Assembly (NCBI GenBank): GCA_965277425.1
Contig: CBDICR010000007.1
Span: 682,001 to 746,000 of the forward strand
From: Poindextera sp965277425
Lineage (GTDB): Bacteria; Pseudomonadota; Alphaproteobacteria; Caulobacterales; Caulobacteraceae
Direction: 5' to 3'
DNA length: 64,000 nt
Positions 27,402-35,900 of this stretch are shown here, in pieces. Both the position numbers and the translations under genes were made by a program. Positions within the stretch are counted from its first letter, which is position 1. Each line of letters starts with the position of its first letter. A model generated the notes under the pieces. It had not been told where the DNA came from and made no database searches. It saw only the letters and a program-made list of their open reading frames with translations.

Positions 27402-27909
27402 GCGCGTTCACAAAGGCCTCGACCTGCCGCTTGTCGCGCAGGTGGAGGACGGGAACCTCCGACGCCATGGCCTGGCGCGCCGCCTCGAGGCGCGGACGGC
27501 TCTTGCGGTCGTAGGCCCAAGTGTAGGCGAGGAACTCTGGGAAGTCGTTGCCGAAGAAGCCTTCCTCGCAGCCGATGGCTAGATCGGCCCTCGGCCGGGC
27601 GAGCGCACTGCGCACAATGACGCGCCGCACGCAGGTCAGGCGCGGGGTGTCCATCCAGATGATCAGGTCGGCGCGCGGCAGGCGCAGATCGAAGGTGCGG
27701 CTGAGATAGTTGCCCTCGCAAACCCAGGCGTCGCCGGCGATGGCGGCGCTGACCCGGGCGCGGAAGGCGTCGTTGTCCGGCTTGGTCCAGCCCGGTTCCC
27801 AGAACAGCACGTCCAGGTGCACGACGGGCAGCTTCAACCGCTCGCCCAGGCGCCGCGCCAGGGTCGACTTGCCGCTGCCGGCATTGCCAAGGATGACGAT
27901 CCGCCGCAT
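27394..27909 (-). CDS. P-loop NTPase (adenylate kinase-like/FlaR-type)
   Basis: This 171-residue nucleotide-binding protein starts MRRIVILGNAGSGKSTLAR, a Walker A motif, and continues with VVHLDVLFWEPGW and WVCEGNYLSRTFDLRLPRAD, as in small P-loop proteins often annotated as topology modulation or adenylate kinase-like. It may be a small-molecule kinase. No partner is evident next to it. Confidence 0.8.
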   Translation of the reverse strand: MRRIVILGNAGSGKSTLARRLGERLKLPVVHLDVLFWEPGWTKPDNDAFRARVSAAIAGDAWVCEGNYLSRTFDLRLPRADLIIWMDTPRLTCVRRVIVRSALARPRADLAIGCEEGFFGNDFPEFLAYTWAYDRKSRPRLEAARQAMASEVPVLHLRDKRQVEAFVNALN

Positions 27910-28211
27910 CGGCCCCGGATGGCCGGGCGGCGAGTTGAGGTCAAGAGCGACGACGGTGGCGGAAATTGAACCACCCTTGCCCCACGATGGGGGAAGGGCA
28001 GGGTTGGGAGTGAGCGCGGGGAAGTGACAGGTGAGCGCCCCTGGGCGCGGGCGCCCACTCGCGCTCTTCGCCCAATCTCAGCGGCCACACCCCACTCCCT
28101 CATCGAGAGGCAGGGCTTATGGAAGCGGCCAAGCCATGCGCTAATCGGCTTCCAGATGCTGGCGAAAATTGATCCAGGCGGTCCGGGGCTGCCAAGAGCG
28201 TGCTGAATTGC
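27910..28211. other. Intergenic region without a gene
   Basis: No credible gene lies here. A GC-rich hairpin tract near 27975-28010 (CCTTGCCCC, ACGA, TGGGGGAAGG) resembles the paired-hairpin element translated inside pdhB and pdhC, but is diverged. The right end leads into the ArsR promoter. Confidence 0.5.
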
Positions 28212-28268
28212 TCAACTGAACGGTTGACCATATGGCGGCGCGCCGATAAGTTCAACTGCATGGTTGAA
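28212..28268 (+). promoter_or_regulatory. ArsR promoter with two operator palindromes, second one over the start codon
   Basis: Two related palindromes are present: TCAAC-N6-GTTGA at 28212-28227 and TTCAAC-N6-GTTGAA at 28251-28268. A promoter fits between them: -35 TTGACC (28224-28229), a 17-base spacer, and -10 TAAGTT (28247-28252). The expected start of transcription is at or next to the A of ATG 28260. No ribosome-binding site is seen before the ATG. This points to a leaderless, self-repressed transcript. Confidence 0.7.
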
Positions 28269-28619
28269 TTAAACCCTCTCGACGGCGTGTTCCACGCCCT
28301 GGCCGACCCGACACGGCGGGCCATGCTGCGCAGCCTGGCCGCCGGCGAGCGCAATATCGGCCAGCTGGCCCAGCCCTTCGCCATGAGTTTCGCCGCGGCG
28401 TCCAAGCATGTGAAGGTCTTGGAGGGCGCGGGCCTGGTTCGCCGCCGCGTCCAGGGCCGCACGCACCTTTGCCGCATCGAGGCCGGACCGCTCGCCGCCG
28501 CCGACGAGTGGCTGCGCTTCTACGAGCGCTTCTGGACCGATCAGCTGGATGGACTCGAAGACCTGCTGCGCGCCGAGGACGTAGTTGCGAGCAAAGACCA
28601 AGATGGAGGAAAACCATGA
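28260..28619 (+). CDS. ArsR family transcriptional regulator (SRPBCC-associated)
   Basis: This 119-residue winged-helix repressor has the core FHALADPTRRAMLRSLAAGE, IGQLAQPFAMSFAAASKHVKVLEGAGLV and RRRVQGRTHLCRIEAGPL, as in the ArsR subgroup paired with AHSA1/SRPBCC proteins. The cysteine metal site of arsenic sensors is missing. ATG 28260 lies inside an operator palindrome, implying self-repression. Its stop overlaps the SRPBCC gene start (ATGA). Confidence 0.88.
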   Translation: MVELNPLDGVFHALADPTRRAMLRSLAAGERNIGQLAQPFAMSFAAASKHVKVLEGAGLVRRRVQGRTHLCRIEAGPLAAADEWLRFYERFWTDQLDGLEDLLRAEDVVASKDQDGGKP

Positions 28620-29053
28620 CCGAAACGCTGGAAACCTTGCGCATAAACCGCCGCTTCGACGCCTCGCCCGAGCGCGTATTCGACGCCTGGATCGATCCGG
28701 GGAAGGTTGGGCGGTGGCTGTTCACCACCCCGAACAGCGAACGGCACAGCGCCGAGCTGGACGTCCGCGTCGGCGGCAAGTGGTCGATCACCGACCGGCG
28801 GGGCGGCGTCGACTACACCGCGCTCGGCGACTATATCGAGATCGACCGGCCACGCCGGCTGGTCTTCTCCTTCGGCATGCCGCAGTTCTCGCCGCTCGCC
28901 TGCACAGTCACCATCGAGATCGTCCCCGACGGCGACGGGTGCCTGCTGACGTTGGCCCAGGAGGCCGTGCCTCCGGCCAGTCTGAAGCCGACGGAGCAGG
29001 GGTGGGCCGACATGTTCGACGCGCTCGCGGCCCAGTTGAAAGCGGGACATTAG
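28616..29053 (+). CDS. SRPBCC (AHSA1-like) domain protein
   Basis: This 145-residue protein has the AHSA1-type SRPBCC fold: RINRRFDASPERVFDAWIDPGKVGRWLF at the N-terminus, VGGKWSITDRRGG in the middle, and a C-terminal helix with GWADMFDALAAQL. Such proteins have a hydrophobic ligand pocket; the ligand is unknown. It is translationally coupled to the ArsR gene and is probably controlled by it. Confidence 0.86.
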   Translation: MTETLETLRINRRFDASPERVFDAWIDPGKVGRWLFTTPNSERHSAELDVRVGGKWSITDRRGGVDYTALGDYIEIDRPRRLVFSFGMPQFSPLACTVTIEIVPDGDGCLLTLAQEAVPPASLKPTEQGWADMFDALAAQLKAGH

Positions 29054-29096
29054 CCCCGCGCTTGATCCGGAGCCGGCAAAGGCCGATCTAGCGTGC

Positions 29097-30047
29097 ATGA
29101 CCACGGTCATCGACTCACGCAGCCTCAGGCATCCGGAAAAGCGCGAGCGGCTGGAGACGCCGCTGCTGCGCAAGCCGCCCTGGCTGCGCGTGCGCGCGCC
29201 GGGCTCGGCCGGCTATGTCGCCACCCGCGCCATCGTCAAGCAGAACGGCCTGGTCACGGTCTGCGAGGAGGCGGGCTGCCCGAACATCGGCGAGTGCTGG
29301 TCGGTCGGCCACGCCACCATGATGATCATGGGCGAAATCTGCACCCGCGCCTGCGCCTTCTGCAACGTCGCCACCGGCCTGCCCAGCCCGCTCGATCCGT
29401 CCGAGCCCGAACGGGTCGCTAAGGCGGTCAGCCAGATGGGCCTTAAGCACGTGGTGATCACCTCGGTCGACCGCGACGACCTGGCCGACGGGGGAGCCGA
29501 GCACTTCGCCGCCGTGGTGCGCGCCATCCGCGCCGCGGCGCCGGCGACCACCATCGAGGTGCTGACCCCCGACTTCCTGCGTAAGGGCGAGGCGGCCGAT
29601 GCGGTGATCGACGCCCGGCCCGACGTGTTCAACCACAATCTGGAGACCGTGCCGCGGCTCTATCTCTCAATCCGGCCAGGCGCGCGCTACTACCAGTCCT
29701 TACGCCTGCTCGAGCGGGTGAAGACGCGCGATCCGTCCATGTTCACCAAGTCGGGCCTGATGGTCGGGCTCGGCGAGGCCAAGACCGAGGTGATGCAGGT
29801 GATGGACGACATGCGCGTCGCCGGCGTCGACTTCCTGACCATCGGCCAATACCTGCAGCCCAGCCGCCGCCACGCGGCGGTGGAGCGCTTCGTCGAGCCG
29901 GAGGCGTTCGCCAGCTATGCGACGATCGCACGCGCCAAGGGCTTTCTGATGGTCTCGGCCAGCCCGCTGACCCGCTCCTCCCACCACGCCGGCGAAGACT
30001 TCGCCAAGCTCAGGGCGGCGCGGGAAGCCCTCGCGCCTCGGCCTTAG
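29097..30047 (+). CDS. lipA: Lipoyl synthase
   Basis: LipA inserts two sulfurs into octanoyl groups to make lipoyl cofactors, which the E2 and E1-beta lipoyl domains of this window need. The 316-residue protein has the auxiliary cluster motif CEEAGCPNIGEC, the radical SAM motif CTRACAFCNV, and the C-terminal RSSHHAGEDF containing the sulfur-cluster Ser ligand. ATG 29097 is used. Confidence 0.97.
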   Translation: MTTVIDSRSLRHPEKRERLETPLLRKPPWLRVRAPGSAGYVATRAIVKQNGLVTVCEEAGCPNIGECWSVGHATMMIMGEICTRACAFCNVATGLPSPLDPSEPERVAKAVSQMGLKHVVITSVDRDDLADGGAEHFAAVVRAIRAAAPATTIEVLTPDFLRKGEAADAVIDARPDVFNHNLETVPRLYLSIRPGARYYQSLRLLERVKTRDPSMFTKSGLMVGLGEAKTEVMQVMDDMRVAGVDFLTIGQYLQPSRRHAAVERFVEPEAFASYATIARAKGFLMVSASPLTRSSHHAGEDFAKLRAAREALAPRP

Positions 30048-30079
30048 TCGGATTGGTGCGAACCGCCCGTTTTCATAAT

Positions 30080-30100
30080 CCGCTCATCCCGGATGAGCGG
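30080..30100. repeat. Perfect hairpin between lipA and the coq10-like gene
   Basis: Arms CCGCTCATCC and GGATGAGCGG are separated by one base, forming a perfect 21-base palindrome just upstream of the next start codon. It may be a short dispersed repeat; a regulatory role is possible but unsupported. Confidence 0.5.
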
Positions 30101-30112
30101 GGGTAGGGGGCG

Positions 30113-30559
30113 GTGCGCCATAGCCTCACGCGCGAGTTGCCGTGGACGCCCGACCAGCTGTTCGCGCTGGTCGGCGACGTCGAGGCCTATCCGCGGTTCG
30201 TCCCCTGGATCACCAGCATGCGGGTATGGAACCGGCAGGACGTGGCGGCGGGCATCGACACCGTCGACGCCGAGGCGGGCGTCGGTTTCGCCTTTCTCAC
30301 CGAACGGTTTTCCACCCGCGTCCGCCGCGACGCCAACACGCGCGAGATCGCCGTCAGCCTGATCCGAGGACCGTTTCGGCGCCTGGACAATCGCTGGCGG
30401 TTTTCAGACCATCCCACGGGAACCCTGGTCGCGTTCAGCATCGATTTCGAGTTCAAGTCACGGCTGCTGGAGGCCCTGCTGGCGGCGAACCTGAGCCGCG
30501 CGGTGGACCGGCTGATCGCCTGTTTCGAGGATCGGGCGAAGGTGCTGTACGGCAAATAA
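30113..30559 (+). CDS. Coq10/RatA family START-like protein
   Basis: This 148-residue START/SRPBCC protein of the Coq10-RatA type has DQLFALVGDVEAYPRFVPW, STRVRRDANTREIAVSLIRGPF and a C-terminal LSRAVDRLIACFEDRAKVLYG helix. Coq10 proteins bind ubiquinone and support respiration. Position after lipA is common in alphaproteobacteria. The start is GTG. Despite the name RatA (ribosome-associated toxin), a toxin role is unlikely here. Confidence 0.87.
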   Translation: MRHSLTRELPWTPDQLFALVGDVEAYPRFVPWITSMRVWNRQDVAAGIDTVDAEAGVGFAFLTERFSTRVRRDANTREIAVSLIRGPFRRLDNRWRFSDHPTGTLVAFSIDFEFKSRLLEALLAANLSRAVDRLIACFEDRAKVLYGK

Positions 30560-30680
30560 AGAGTCGTCATCCGCCGCTGGAGCGGCGAAGCCGCGGAATG
30601 CGGCGGGCCCATGAGCACCTGATCCAACACGGTGATCATGGGTGGCCCGGACAAGCCGGGCCATGACGAACAAGGGGTGG
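30560..30680. repeat. Intergenic 34-bp repeat copy
   Basis: The gap between convergent genes holds an inverted copy (30634-30667) of the 34-base element at 22691-22724, with GGCCCGG and CCGGGCC arms. A related GCGGGCCCATGAGC tract lies about 30 bases upstream. It looks like a REP-type repeat at a transcription end. Confidence 0.6.
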
Positions 30681-31475
30681 CTATCCGCCCGTCCGCGCCA
30701 CCACCTGCCAGAACATTCCCGTGCGCAGATAAGGCTCTCGGTCGCAGACGGCGAGTTCCAGGCGCAGCAGATCGGCGAAGAAGGCGGGGTCGGCCTTGGG
30801 CGCCAAGTCGGGCAGCAGATCGTTGACGATGCGGCCGCCGAAGCGGGCGATCGGCTCGCATCCGATCCGTTGCAGCGCCTCGATGGCCGTCTCGGCGTCG
30901 ATGCGGCGTACGGCGTGGTCGAAGGTCAAGGTGCGGTTGGTCTCGGCGTCCAGCAGCGCGAAGGCGGCGGCCGGATCGAGGCCGCGCGCCGCCTTGGCCA
31001 GCACCTCGCCCGGCCGGTTGGGCGCGATCAGCGACAGATAGCCGCCGGGCCTGACCGCGCCGACGAGCCGGGCGAGCGGGCCGTCCAGATCATCCAGGTA
31101 CTGCAGCACGAAGTGGCAGAGAACCAGGTCGAAATCCCGAAGAGCCAGGGTCTCGATCGCGGCGATCTCGCCCCGGACGCCGGTGATGCGATCGGCGACT
31201 CCCGCCTCGGTGGCGTCCGCGCCCAGCTTTTCCAGCATCGGCGCCGATGGATCGAGCACGGTGACGCTGTGGCCGGCCAGCGCCAGGGGCAGGGCGTCGC
31301 CGCCATCGCCGCCACCGATATCCAGGATGCGCCAGGCGCCGCCGCCCTGCCGCTCAATGGTCGTGCTCAGCGTATGGGCGACGATTGCGAAGCGAAGCCG
31401 GCTCCAGGGCGTGGCGCGATAGGCGCGCCACTGCGCCATGCGCTGATCGAACACCTCGCCGGCGGCGTCCGCCAT
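30681..31475 (-). CDS. Class I SAM-dependent methyltransferase (CmoM-like)
   Basis: This 264-residue methyltransferase has motif I as ILDIGGGDGGDALPLALAGH, an acidic residue after the second strand in VTVLDPSAPMLE, and LVLCHFVLQYLDD as motif IV. The overall layout (VFDQRMAQWRAY at the start) resembles CmoM-type tRNA methyltransferases, but the substrate is not certain. ATG 31475 begins 5 bases after the upstream cinA-domain stop, so the two are probably co-transcribed. Confidence 0.8.
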   Translation of the reverse strand: MADAAGEVFDQRMAQWRAYRATPWSRLRFAIVAHTLSTTIERQGGGAWRILDIGGGDGGDALPLALAGHSVTVLDPSAPMLEKLGADATEAGVADRITGVRGEIAAIETLALRDFDLVLCHFVLQYLDDLDGPLARLVGAVRPGGYLSLIAPNRPGEVLAKAARGLDPAAAFALLDAETNRTLTFDHAVRRIDAETAIEALQRIGCEPIARFGGRIVNDLLPDLAPKADPAFFADLLRLELAVCDREPYLRTGMFWQVVARTGG

Positions 31476-31480
31476 CGGCG

Positions 31481-31975
31481 TCAGCGCACCCGGTCGCGCA
31501 GCATTTCCAGGGCGATCTGCACGGCGGCGAGCTGAATCTCTTCGCGGCCGAGATCGCTGTCGAAGCGTTCGACCCGGTGCATGACCGACTGGTTGGAGCG
31601 GGCGGTTGCGAAATGGACCAGGCCGACCGGCTTCATCTCCGTGCCGCCGGTGGGGCCGGCGACGCCGGTGATGGCCACGCTGACATGAGCGTTGGAGTTC
31701 TCCAGCGCGCCTTCCGCCATCATCCGCGCCACCGGCTCGGAGACCGCGCCATAGTCGGCGATCAGGTCGCCGGCGATGCCGAGCAGGTCCTGTTTGGCGC
31801 GATTGGAATAGGTGATCAGGCCGCGGTCGAAGATCTCGGACGATCCGGAAACCGCGGTGATCGCCGCCGAGACCAGGCCGCCCGTGCAGCTTTCCGCCGT
31901 TACGATGCGCAAGGACCGTTCGCACGCCTCGTCCACCAGCAGCCGCGCGTTGGTTTCAATCTCGAGTGAGAACAT
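31481..31975 (-). CDS. pncC: CinA C-terminal domain protein, nicotinamide-nucleotide amidohydrolase
   Basis: This 164-residue single-domain protein has the CinA C-terminal signature: TAESCTGGLVSAAITAVSGSS, ITYSNRAKQDLLG, AVSEPVARMMAEGAL and SVAITGVAGPTGGTEMKPVG. The family deamidates nicotinamide mononucleotide in NAD recycling. The N-terminal MoCF domain of full CinA is absent. ATG 31975 gives the usual length. Confidence 0.9.
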   Translation of the reverse strand: MFSLEIETNARLLVDEACERSLRIVTAESCTGGLVSAAITAVSGSSEIFDRGLITYSNRAKQDLLGIAGDLIADYGAVSEPVARMMAEGALENSNAHVSVAITGVAGPTGGTEMKPVGLVHFATARSNQSVMHRVERFDSDLGREEIQLAAVQIALEMLRDRVR

Positions 31976-32024
31976 GCCTGACCCTCGCCTATGCAGGCCG
32001 AGAACCAACATTCGTCGCCGTGCG

Positions 32025-33179
32025 TCAAGCCGGGACTTGGACCACGGCCAGGGCCTGGGCGGCCAGGCCCTCCTCGCGGCCGGTGAATCCCATGGCCTCG
32101 GTGGTGGTCGCCTTAACGCTGATGCGATCGATGGGAAGCGCGAGCAGCGCGGCCAGGCTCTCGCGCATGGCCTGGCGGTGCGGGCTGAGCTTGGGCCGTT
32201 CGCAGATCAGGGTCACGTCGACATTGATCAGGCGCCCGCCGCGCTGATGCAGACGCGCCATGGCGTGGCGCATGAAGACGCCGGAGTCCGCGCCCTTCCA
32301 ACGCGGATTGGACGGCGGGAAGTGCTCGCCGATATCGCCGTCGCCGATCGCGCCCAAAAGGGCGTCGGTCAGGGCGTGCAGGCCGGCGTCGGCGTCCGAA
32401 TGGCCGACCAGGCTGTGGCTGTGGGCGATTTTGACTCCGCAGAGGGTGACGCCGTCGCCAGGGCCGAACCGGTGGGCGTCGAAGCCCTGGCCGACGCGGG
32501 TCAGGGTCGCGGCCTGCGCCAAGAGCTCGGCCATGGCGAAATCCTCCGGATAGGTCAGCTTCATCAGCCTGGGATCGCCGGGAACCAGCCTCACCCGGCC
32601 GCCGGCGCGTTCGAGCACCTGGGCGTCATCGGTCGGCTCGCCGGCGTCAGCCGGCCAGGCGGCATAGGCGCGGCGAAGCGCGCCCAGGCGGAAGGCCTGC
32701 GGCGTCTGCGCCCGGTGCAGCCCCTCGCGCGGGGCGGTGATCGTGGCGCCCGCCGCATCGGATCGCTTCAAGGTGTCGGCCACGGGCAGGGCGGGGATGG
32801 CGCCCTCGGCCTCGGCCAGGGCCTGCAATAGCGCGCGGACGTGGGTCTCGCCGACAAAAGGACGGGCGGCGTCATGGATCAGCACCGGCAAGTCATCGGG
32901 CTGGCCCTTCAGCGCCGCCAGGCCGTTCTGGACCGAAAGCGCGCGGACGCCGCCGCCCGTCACCGCCGTCCAGCCGTCCAGCCCCGCCAGGGCTTCGGCC
33001 GCGGTCGCCTGGTCGGTCTCGGCGATCACCAAGACCAGCGGCGCCGCGCCGGCGGCCAGCAGGGCCTCGACCGACCACCGCACGACGGTGCGTTCAGCCA
33101 ACCGCCGCCAGGGCTTGCGTGGACCCTCACCGGCCCTGGAACTCGCCCCCGCCGCCACGATCACCGCCGAAAATCGCAT
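32025..33179 (-). CDS. ispDF: Bifunctional IspD/IspF isoprenoid biosynthesis enzyme
   Basis: This 384-residue fusion carries out two steps of the MEP pathway. The N-terminal IspD domain (about 1-225) has VIVAAGASSRAGEGPRKPW, HDAARPFV and QTPQAFRLGALRRAY. The C-terminal IspF domain (about 228-384) has RVGQGFDAHRFGPGD, GHSDADAGLHALTDALLGA and the closing KATTTEAMGFTGREEG. Fusion of the two enzymes is common in alphaproteobacteria. It is divergent from ntrB. Confidence 0.95.
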   Translation of the reverse strand: MRFSAVIVAAGASSRAGEGPRKPWRRLAERTVVRWSVEALLAAGAAPLVLVIAETDQATAAEALAGLDGWTAVTGGGVRALSVQNGLAALKGQPDDLPVLIHDAARPFVGETHVRALLQALAEAEGAIPALPVADTLKRSDAAGATITAPREGLHRAQTPQAFRLGALRRAYAAWPADAGEPTDDAQVLERAGGRVRLVPGDPRLMKLTYPEDFAMAELLAQAATLTRVGQGFDAHRFGPGDGVTLCGVKIAHSHSLVGHSDADAGLHALTDALLGAIGDGDIGEHFPPSNPRWKGADSGVFMRHAMARLHQRGGRLINVDVTLICERPKLSPHRQAMRESLAALLALPIDRISVKATTTEAMGFTGREEGLAAQALAVVQVPA

Positions 33180-33210
33180 GGGCGTTTGTTTCGGCGCGCA
33201 AGGTCAAAAT

Positions 33211-33240
33211 GTCCAGACTGGACGCGCGCACATTTAGTGC
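33211..33240. promoter_or_regulatory. Candidate operator palindromes between ispDF and ntrB
   Basis: Two palindromes are adjacent: GTCCAG-A-CTGGAC at 33211-33223 and GCAC-N5-GTGC at 33228-33240. The second resembles the half-sites of NtrC boxes (GCAC and GTGC), although spacing is shorter than in the classic site. A further AATGTGC lies near 33270. NtrC autoregulation is a plausible inference only. Confidence 0.4.
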
Positions 33241-33300
33241 CTAAAAGTTCACCTCGGACGGTGATTAAAAAATGTGCAACAATGGGACGGTCGGTACGGC

Positions 33301-34416
33301 ATGAACCTGAGAGCCCAGCCGCGAGCGGTCGTGGCCTCGACTGAGTCCCTCGCCGCCGCGGCCTTCCAGCTTGCGCCGGACCCGGCCTTCATCCTGTCCG
33401 CCGAGGGCGCGATCGTGGCCGCCAACGACGCCGCCGAAAGCTTGTTTGGCCAGGGCCTGGCCCTGCTTAGCCGCGGTCGCTTCAAAGACGCCCTGCCGGC
33501 GGGATCGCCGCTCACCGCCTTGCTCGCCCGCGCCACGGCCGAGGAGGCGCAGGTGCGTGAGCACGGGCTCGACATCGCCCTGTTCGGCCATCCGCCGTTC
33601 GAGGCCGACGGGGCCGCGGCGCCCTTAGGCGACGGCGCCATGATGCTGACCTTGCAGGTGCGCGGCGGCGCGCTCGGCATCGACCGCGGCGTCGAGGGAC
33701 CGGGCCTGCGCTCGGTGATCGGACTTGGCCGCATGCTGGCCCACGAAATCAAAAATCCCCTTGCCGGCATTCGGGGCGCGGCCCAGCTGCTGAAGTCGGG
33801 CGTCAAGGCCGAGGACGCCTCCCTGGCCCAGCTCATCGTCGACGAGACCGAACGCATCCGTCGGCTGGTCGACAGAATGGAAGCCTTTTCCGACGACGTC
33901 GCCCCGGCGCGCCAGCCGGTCAACATCCATCAGGTGCTGGACCGGGTGCGGGCGCTGGCCGCCAACGGCGTCGCCGACGGGCTGGAGCTGCGCGAGTCGT
34001 TCGACCCCTCCCTGCCGCCGGCCCTTGGCGACGAGGACATGTTGATCCAGGTCTTTCTGAACCTGGTCAAGAACGCCGCCGAGGCCGCCCACGCCCGCGG
34101 CGACGGGCGCGGCGAAGTGCTCATCTCGACCGCCTTTCGCCATGGCGTGCGCGTGCGCGAGGCCAACGGCGAGGCCCTGCGGCCGGCGCCGCTCGAGGTG
34201 CGAATCCAGGACAACGGGCCCGGGGTCGCGCCGCGGCTGCGCGAACATCTGTTCGAGCCGTTTGTCACCTCGAAAAGCTTCGGCGCCGGGCTTGGCCTGG
34301 CGCTTGTCTCAAAACTCATCGTCGCTCACGGGGGCCTGATCGATTTCGAGTCAGAGCCCGGCAGAACCGTCTTTCGCGTCCTGCTGCCAATCGAAACCCC
34401 CACATCGAGCGCTTAA
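33301..34416 (+). CDS. ntrB: Nitrogen regulation sensor histidine kinase NtrB
   Basis: NtrB senses nitrogen status, normally through PII proteins, and phosphorylates NtrC. The 371-residue soluble kinase has an N-terminal PAS-like domain (about 15-125), the H-box MLAHEIKNPLAGIRGAAQLL with His148, the N-box LVKNAAEAA and the G-box GLGLALVSKLI. ATG 33301 is used; an in-frame GTG lies at 33274. In many alphaproteobacteria a dus (nifR3) gene precedes ntrB; here ispDF is divergent and no dus gene is seen. Confidence 0.94.
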   Translation: MNLRAQPRAVVASTESLAAAAFQLAPDPAFILSAEGAIVAANDAAESLFGQGLALLSRGRFKDALPAGSPLTALLARATAEEAQVREHGLDIALFGHPPFEADGAAAPLGDGAMMLTLQVRGGALGIDRGVEGPGLRSVIGLGRMLAHEIKNPLAGIRGAAQLLKSGVKAEDASLAQLIVDETERIRRLVDRMEAFSDDVAPARQPVNIHQVLDRVRALAANGVADGLELRESFDPSLPPALGDEDMLIQVFLNLVKNAAEAAHARGDGRGEVLISTAFRHGVRVREANGEALRPAPLEVRIQDNGPGVAPRLREHLFEPFVTSKSFGAGLGLALVSKLIVAHGGLIDFESEPGRTVFRVLLPIETPTSSA

Positions 34417-34426
34417 GGCGGCAAGT

Positions 34427-35845
34427 ATGACGGTTCAGCATAAGATCCTCATCGCCGATGACGATGCTTCAATCCGATTGGTGCTCAGCCAGGCCTTTGG
34501 CCGCCTGGGCTATCAGGTCCGCGCCACCGGCAACGCCACCACCCTCCTAAAATGGGTTTCCGAAGGCGAGGGCGACCTGGTCATCACCGACGTGGTCATG
34601 CCCGACGAGAACGTGTTCGACGTGCTGCCGCGCATCCGCAAGCAGCGGCCGAAATTGCCGGTGATCGTGATGAGCGCGCAAAACACGCTGCTCACCGCCG
34701 TCAATGCGGCCGAGGTCGGCGCCTTCGAATATGTCGCCAAGCCGTTTGACCTGGATGACATGACCGCCGCCGCCAAGCGCGCGCTCGCCCGGCCCGTTGA
34801 TGCGGAAGCGACCAAGGCCCAGGCCCGCGCCATGCGGGACGAGCGCCTGCCGCTGATCGGTCGATCGGCGCCCATGCAGGAGGTCTATCGCACCATAGCG
34901 CGGCTGGTCAGCGCCGACCTGACCGTCCTGATCCTGGGCGAATCGGGCGCCGGCAAGGAGCTGGTCGCCCGCGCCCTGCACGATCTCGGCCCGCGCCGCG
35001 ACGGCCGCTTCGCCGTCATCAACCTGGCCGCGGTGCCGCGCGAGCGGGTGGAGACCGAGCTGTTCGGCAAGGGCGAGGGCGATGTCGGCAAGCTGATCGA
35101 GGCGGACGGCGGCACGCTCTTCCTCGACGAGATCGGCGACATGCCGCTGGACGCCCAGACCCGGCTTTCGCGCGTCATCGACGGGTCGGAGGCGGCGATC
35201 AATCCGCGCACCGGCCGGCGGCCGAACGTGCGGGTGATCGCGGCCACCAACCGCGACCTGCGCGCGCTGATCCAGCAAGGCCTGTTCCGCGAGGACCTGT
35301 TCTTCCGCCTCAACGTGGCGCGCGTGCGCATCCCGCCGCTGCGCGAGCGCACGGAGGATATTCCCGATCTGGCGCGCTCCTTTTTGCTGCGCGCCCACCG
35401 CGAAGGCCTGTCGGCCAAGGCCATCGACGCCGGGGCGCTCGAGCGGCTGAAGGCCTATGACTGGCCCGGCAATGTGCGCGAGCTGGAGAATCTGATCCGC
35501 CGCATCTGCGCCCTCTATGCCGAGGACCTGATCACCGCCCGGATCGTCGAGCGGGAACTGCAGGACCAGAATCCGGCGCCGGCGGAGGCCAGCGGGCCGA
35601 TCACACTGTCGGCCCTGGTCGAGCGTCACCTGGCCGGCTATTTCGCCGATCAGCCCGACGGGACGCCGCCCGCCGGCCTCTACGACCGCATCCTGCACGA
35701 GGTCGAGCGGCCGCTGATCCGGCTCACGCTCTCGGCCACGCGCGGCAATCAGGTCCGCGCCGCCGAGATTCTCGGCCTCAACCGCAACACCCTGCGCAAG
35801 AAGATCCAGGATCTCGGTGTGGAAATGAGTCGCGGCAAACGGTGA
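34427..35845 (+). CDS. ntrC: Nitrogen response regulator NtrC lacking GAFTGA
   Basis: This 472-residue regulator has a receiver domain (phospho-acceptor Asp55 in VITDVVMPD, Lys105), an AAA+ domain (Walker A GESGAGKE at 171-178, Walker B LFLDEIGD at 231-238), and a Fis-type helix-turn-helix (NQVRAAEILGLNRNTLRKKI). After ELFG (211-214) the sequence goes to KGEGDVGKLIEADGG, so the GAFTGA loop that contacts sigma-54 is absent. Caulobacter NtrC is known to lack it too, implying action without sigma-54. It follows ntrB by 10 bases. Confidence 0.95.
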   Translation: MTVQHKILIADDDASIRLVLSQAFGRLGYQVRATGNATTLLKWVSEGEGDLVITDVVMPDENVFDVLPRIRKQRPKLPVIVMSAQNTLLTAVNAAEVGAFEYVAKPFDLDDMTAAAKRALARPVDAEATKAQARAMRDERLPLIGRSAPMQEVYRTIARLVSADLTVLILGESGAGKELVARALHDLGPRRDGRFAVINLAAVPRERVETELFGKGEGDVGKLIEADGGTLFLDEIGDMPLDAQTRLSRVIDGSEAAINPRTGRRPNVRVIAATNRDLRALIQQGLFREDLFFRLNVARVRIPPLRERTEDIPDLARSFLLRAHREGLSAKAIDAGALERLKAYDWPGNVRELENLIRRICALYAEDLITARIVERELQDQNPAPAEASGPITLSALVERHLAGYFADQPDGTPPAGLYDRILHEVERPLIRLTLSATRGNQVRAAEILGLNRNTLRKKIQDLGVEMSRGKR

Positions 35846-35900
35846 TGTTTTCGCAACATACCTGTTGAAACGAGGGCACACTCCCTCGTAGCTTAGCGAC

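Noticed and set aside
30113..30559. Annotation as RatA toxin of a type II toxin-antitoxin system
   Set aside because: No antitoxin-like gene is present, and the family and location after lipA fit a Coq10-like ubiquinone-binding protein better.
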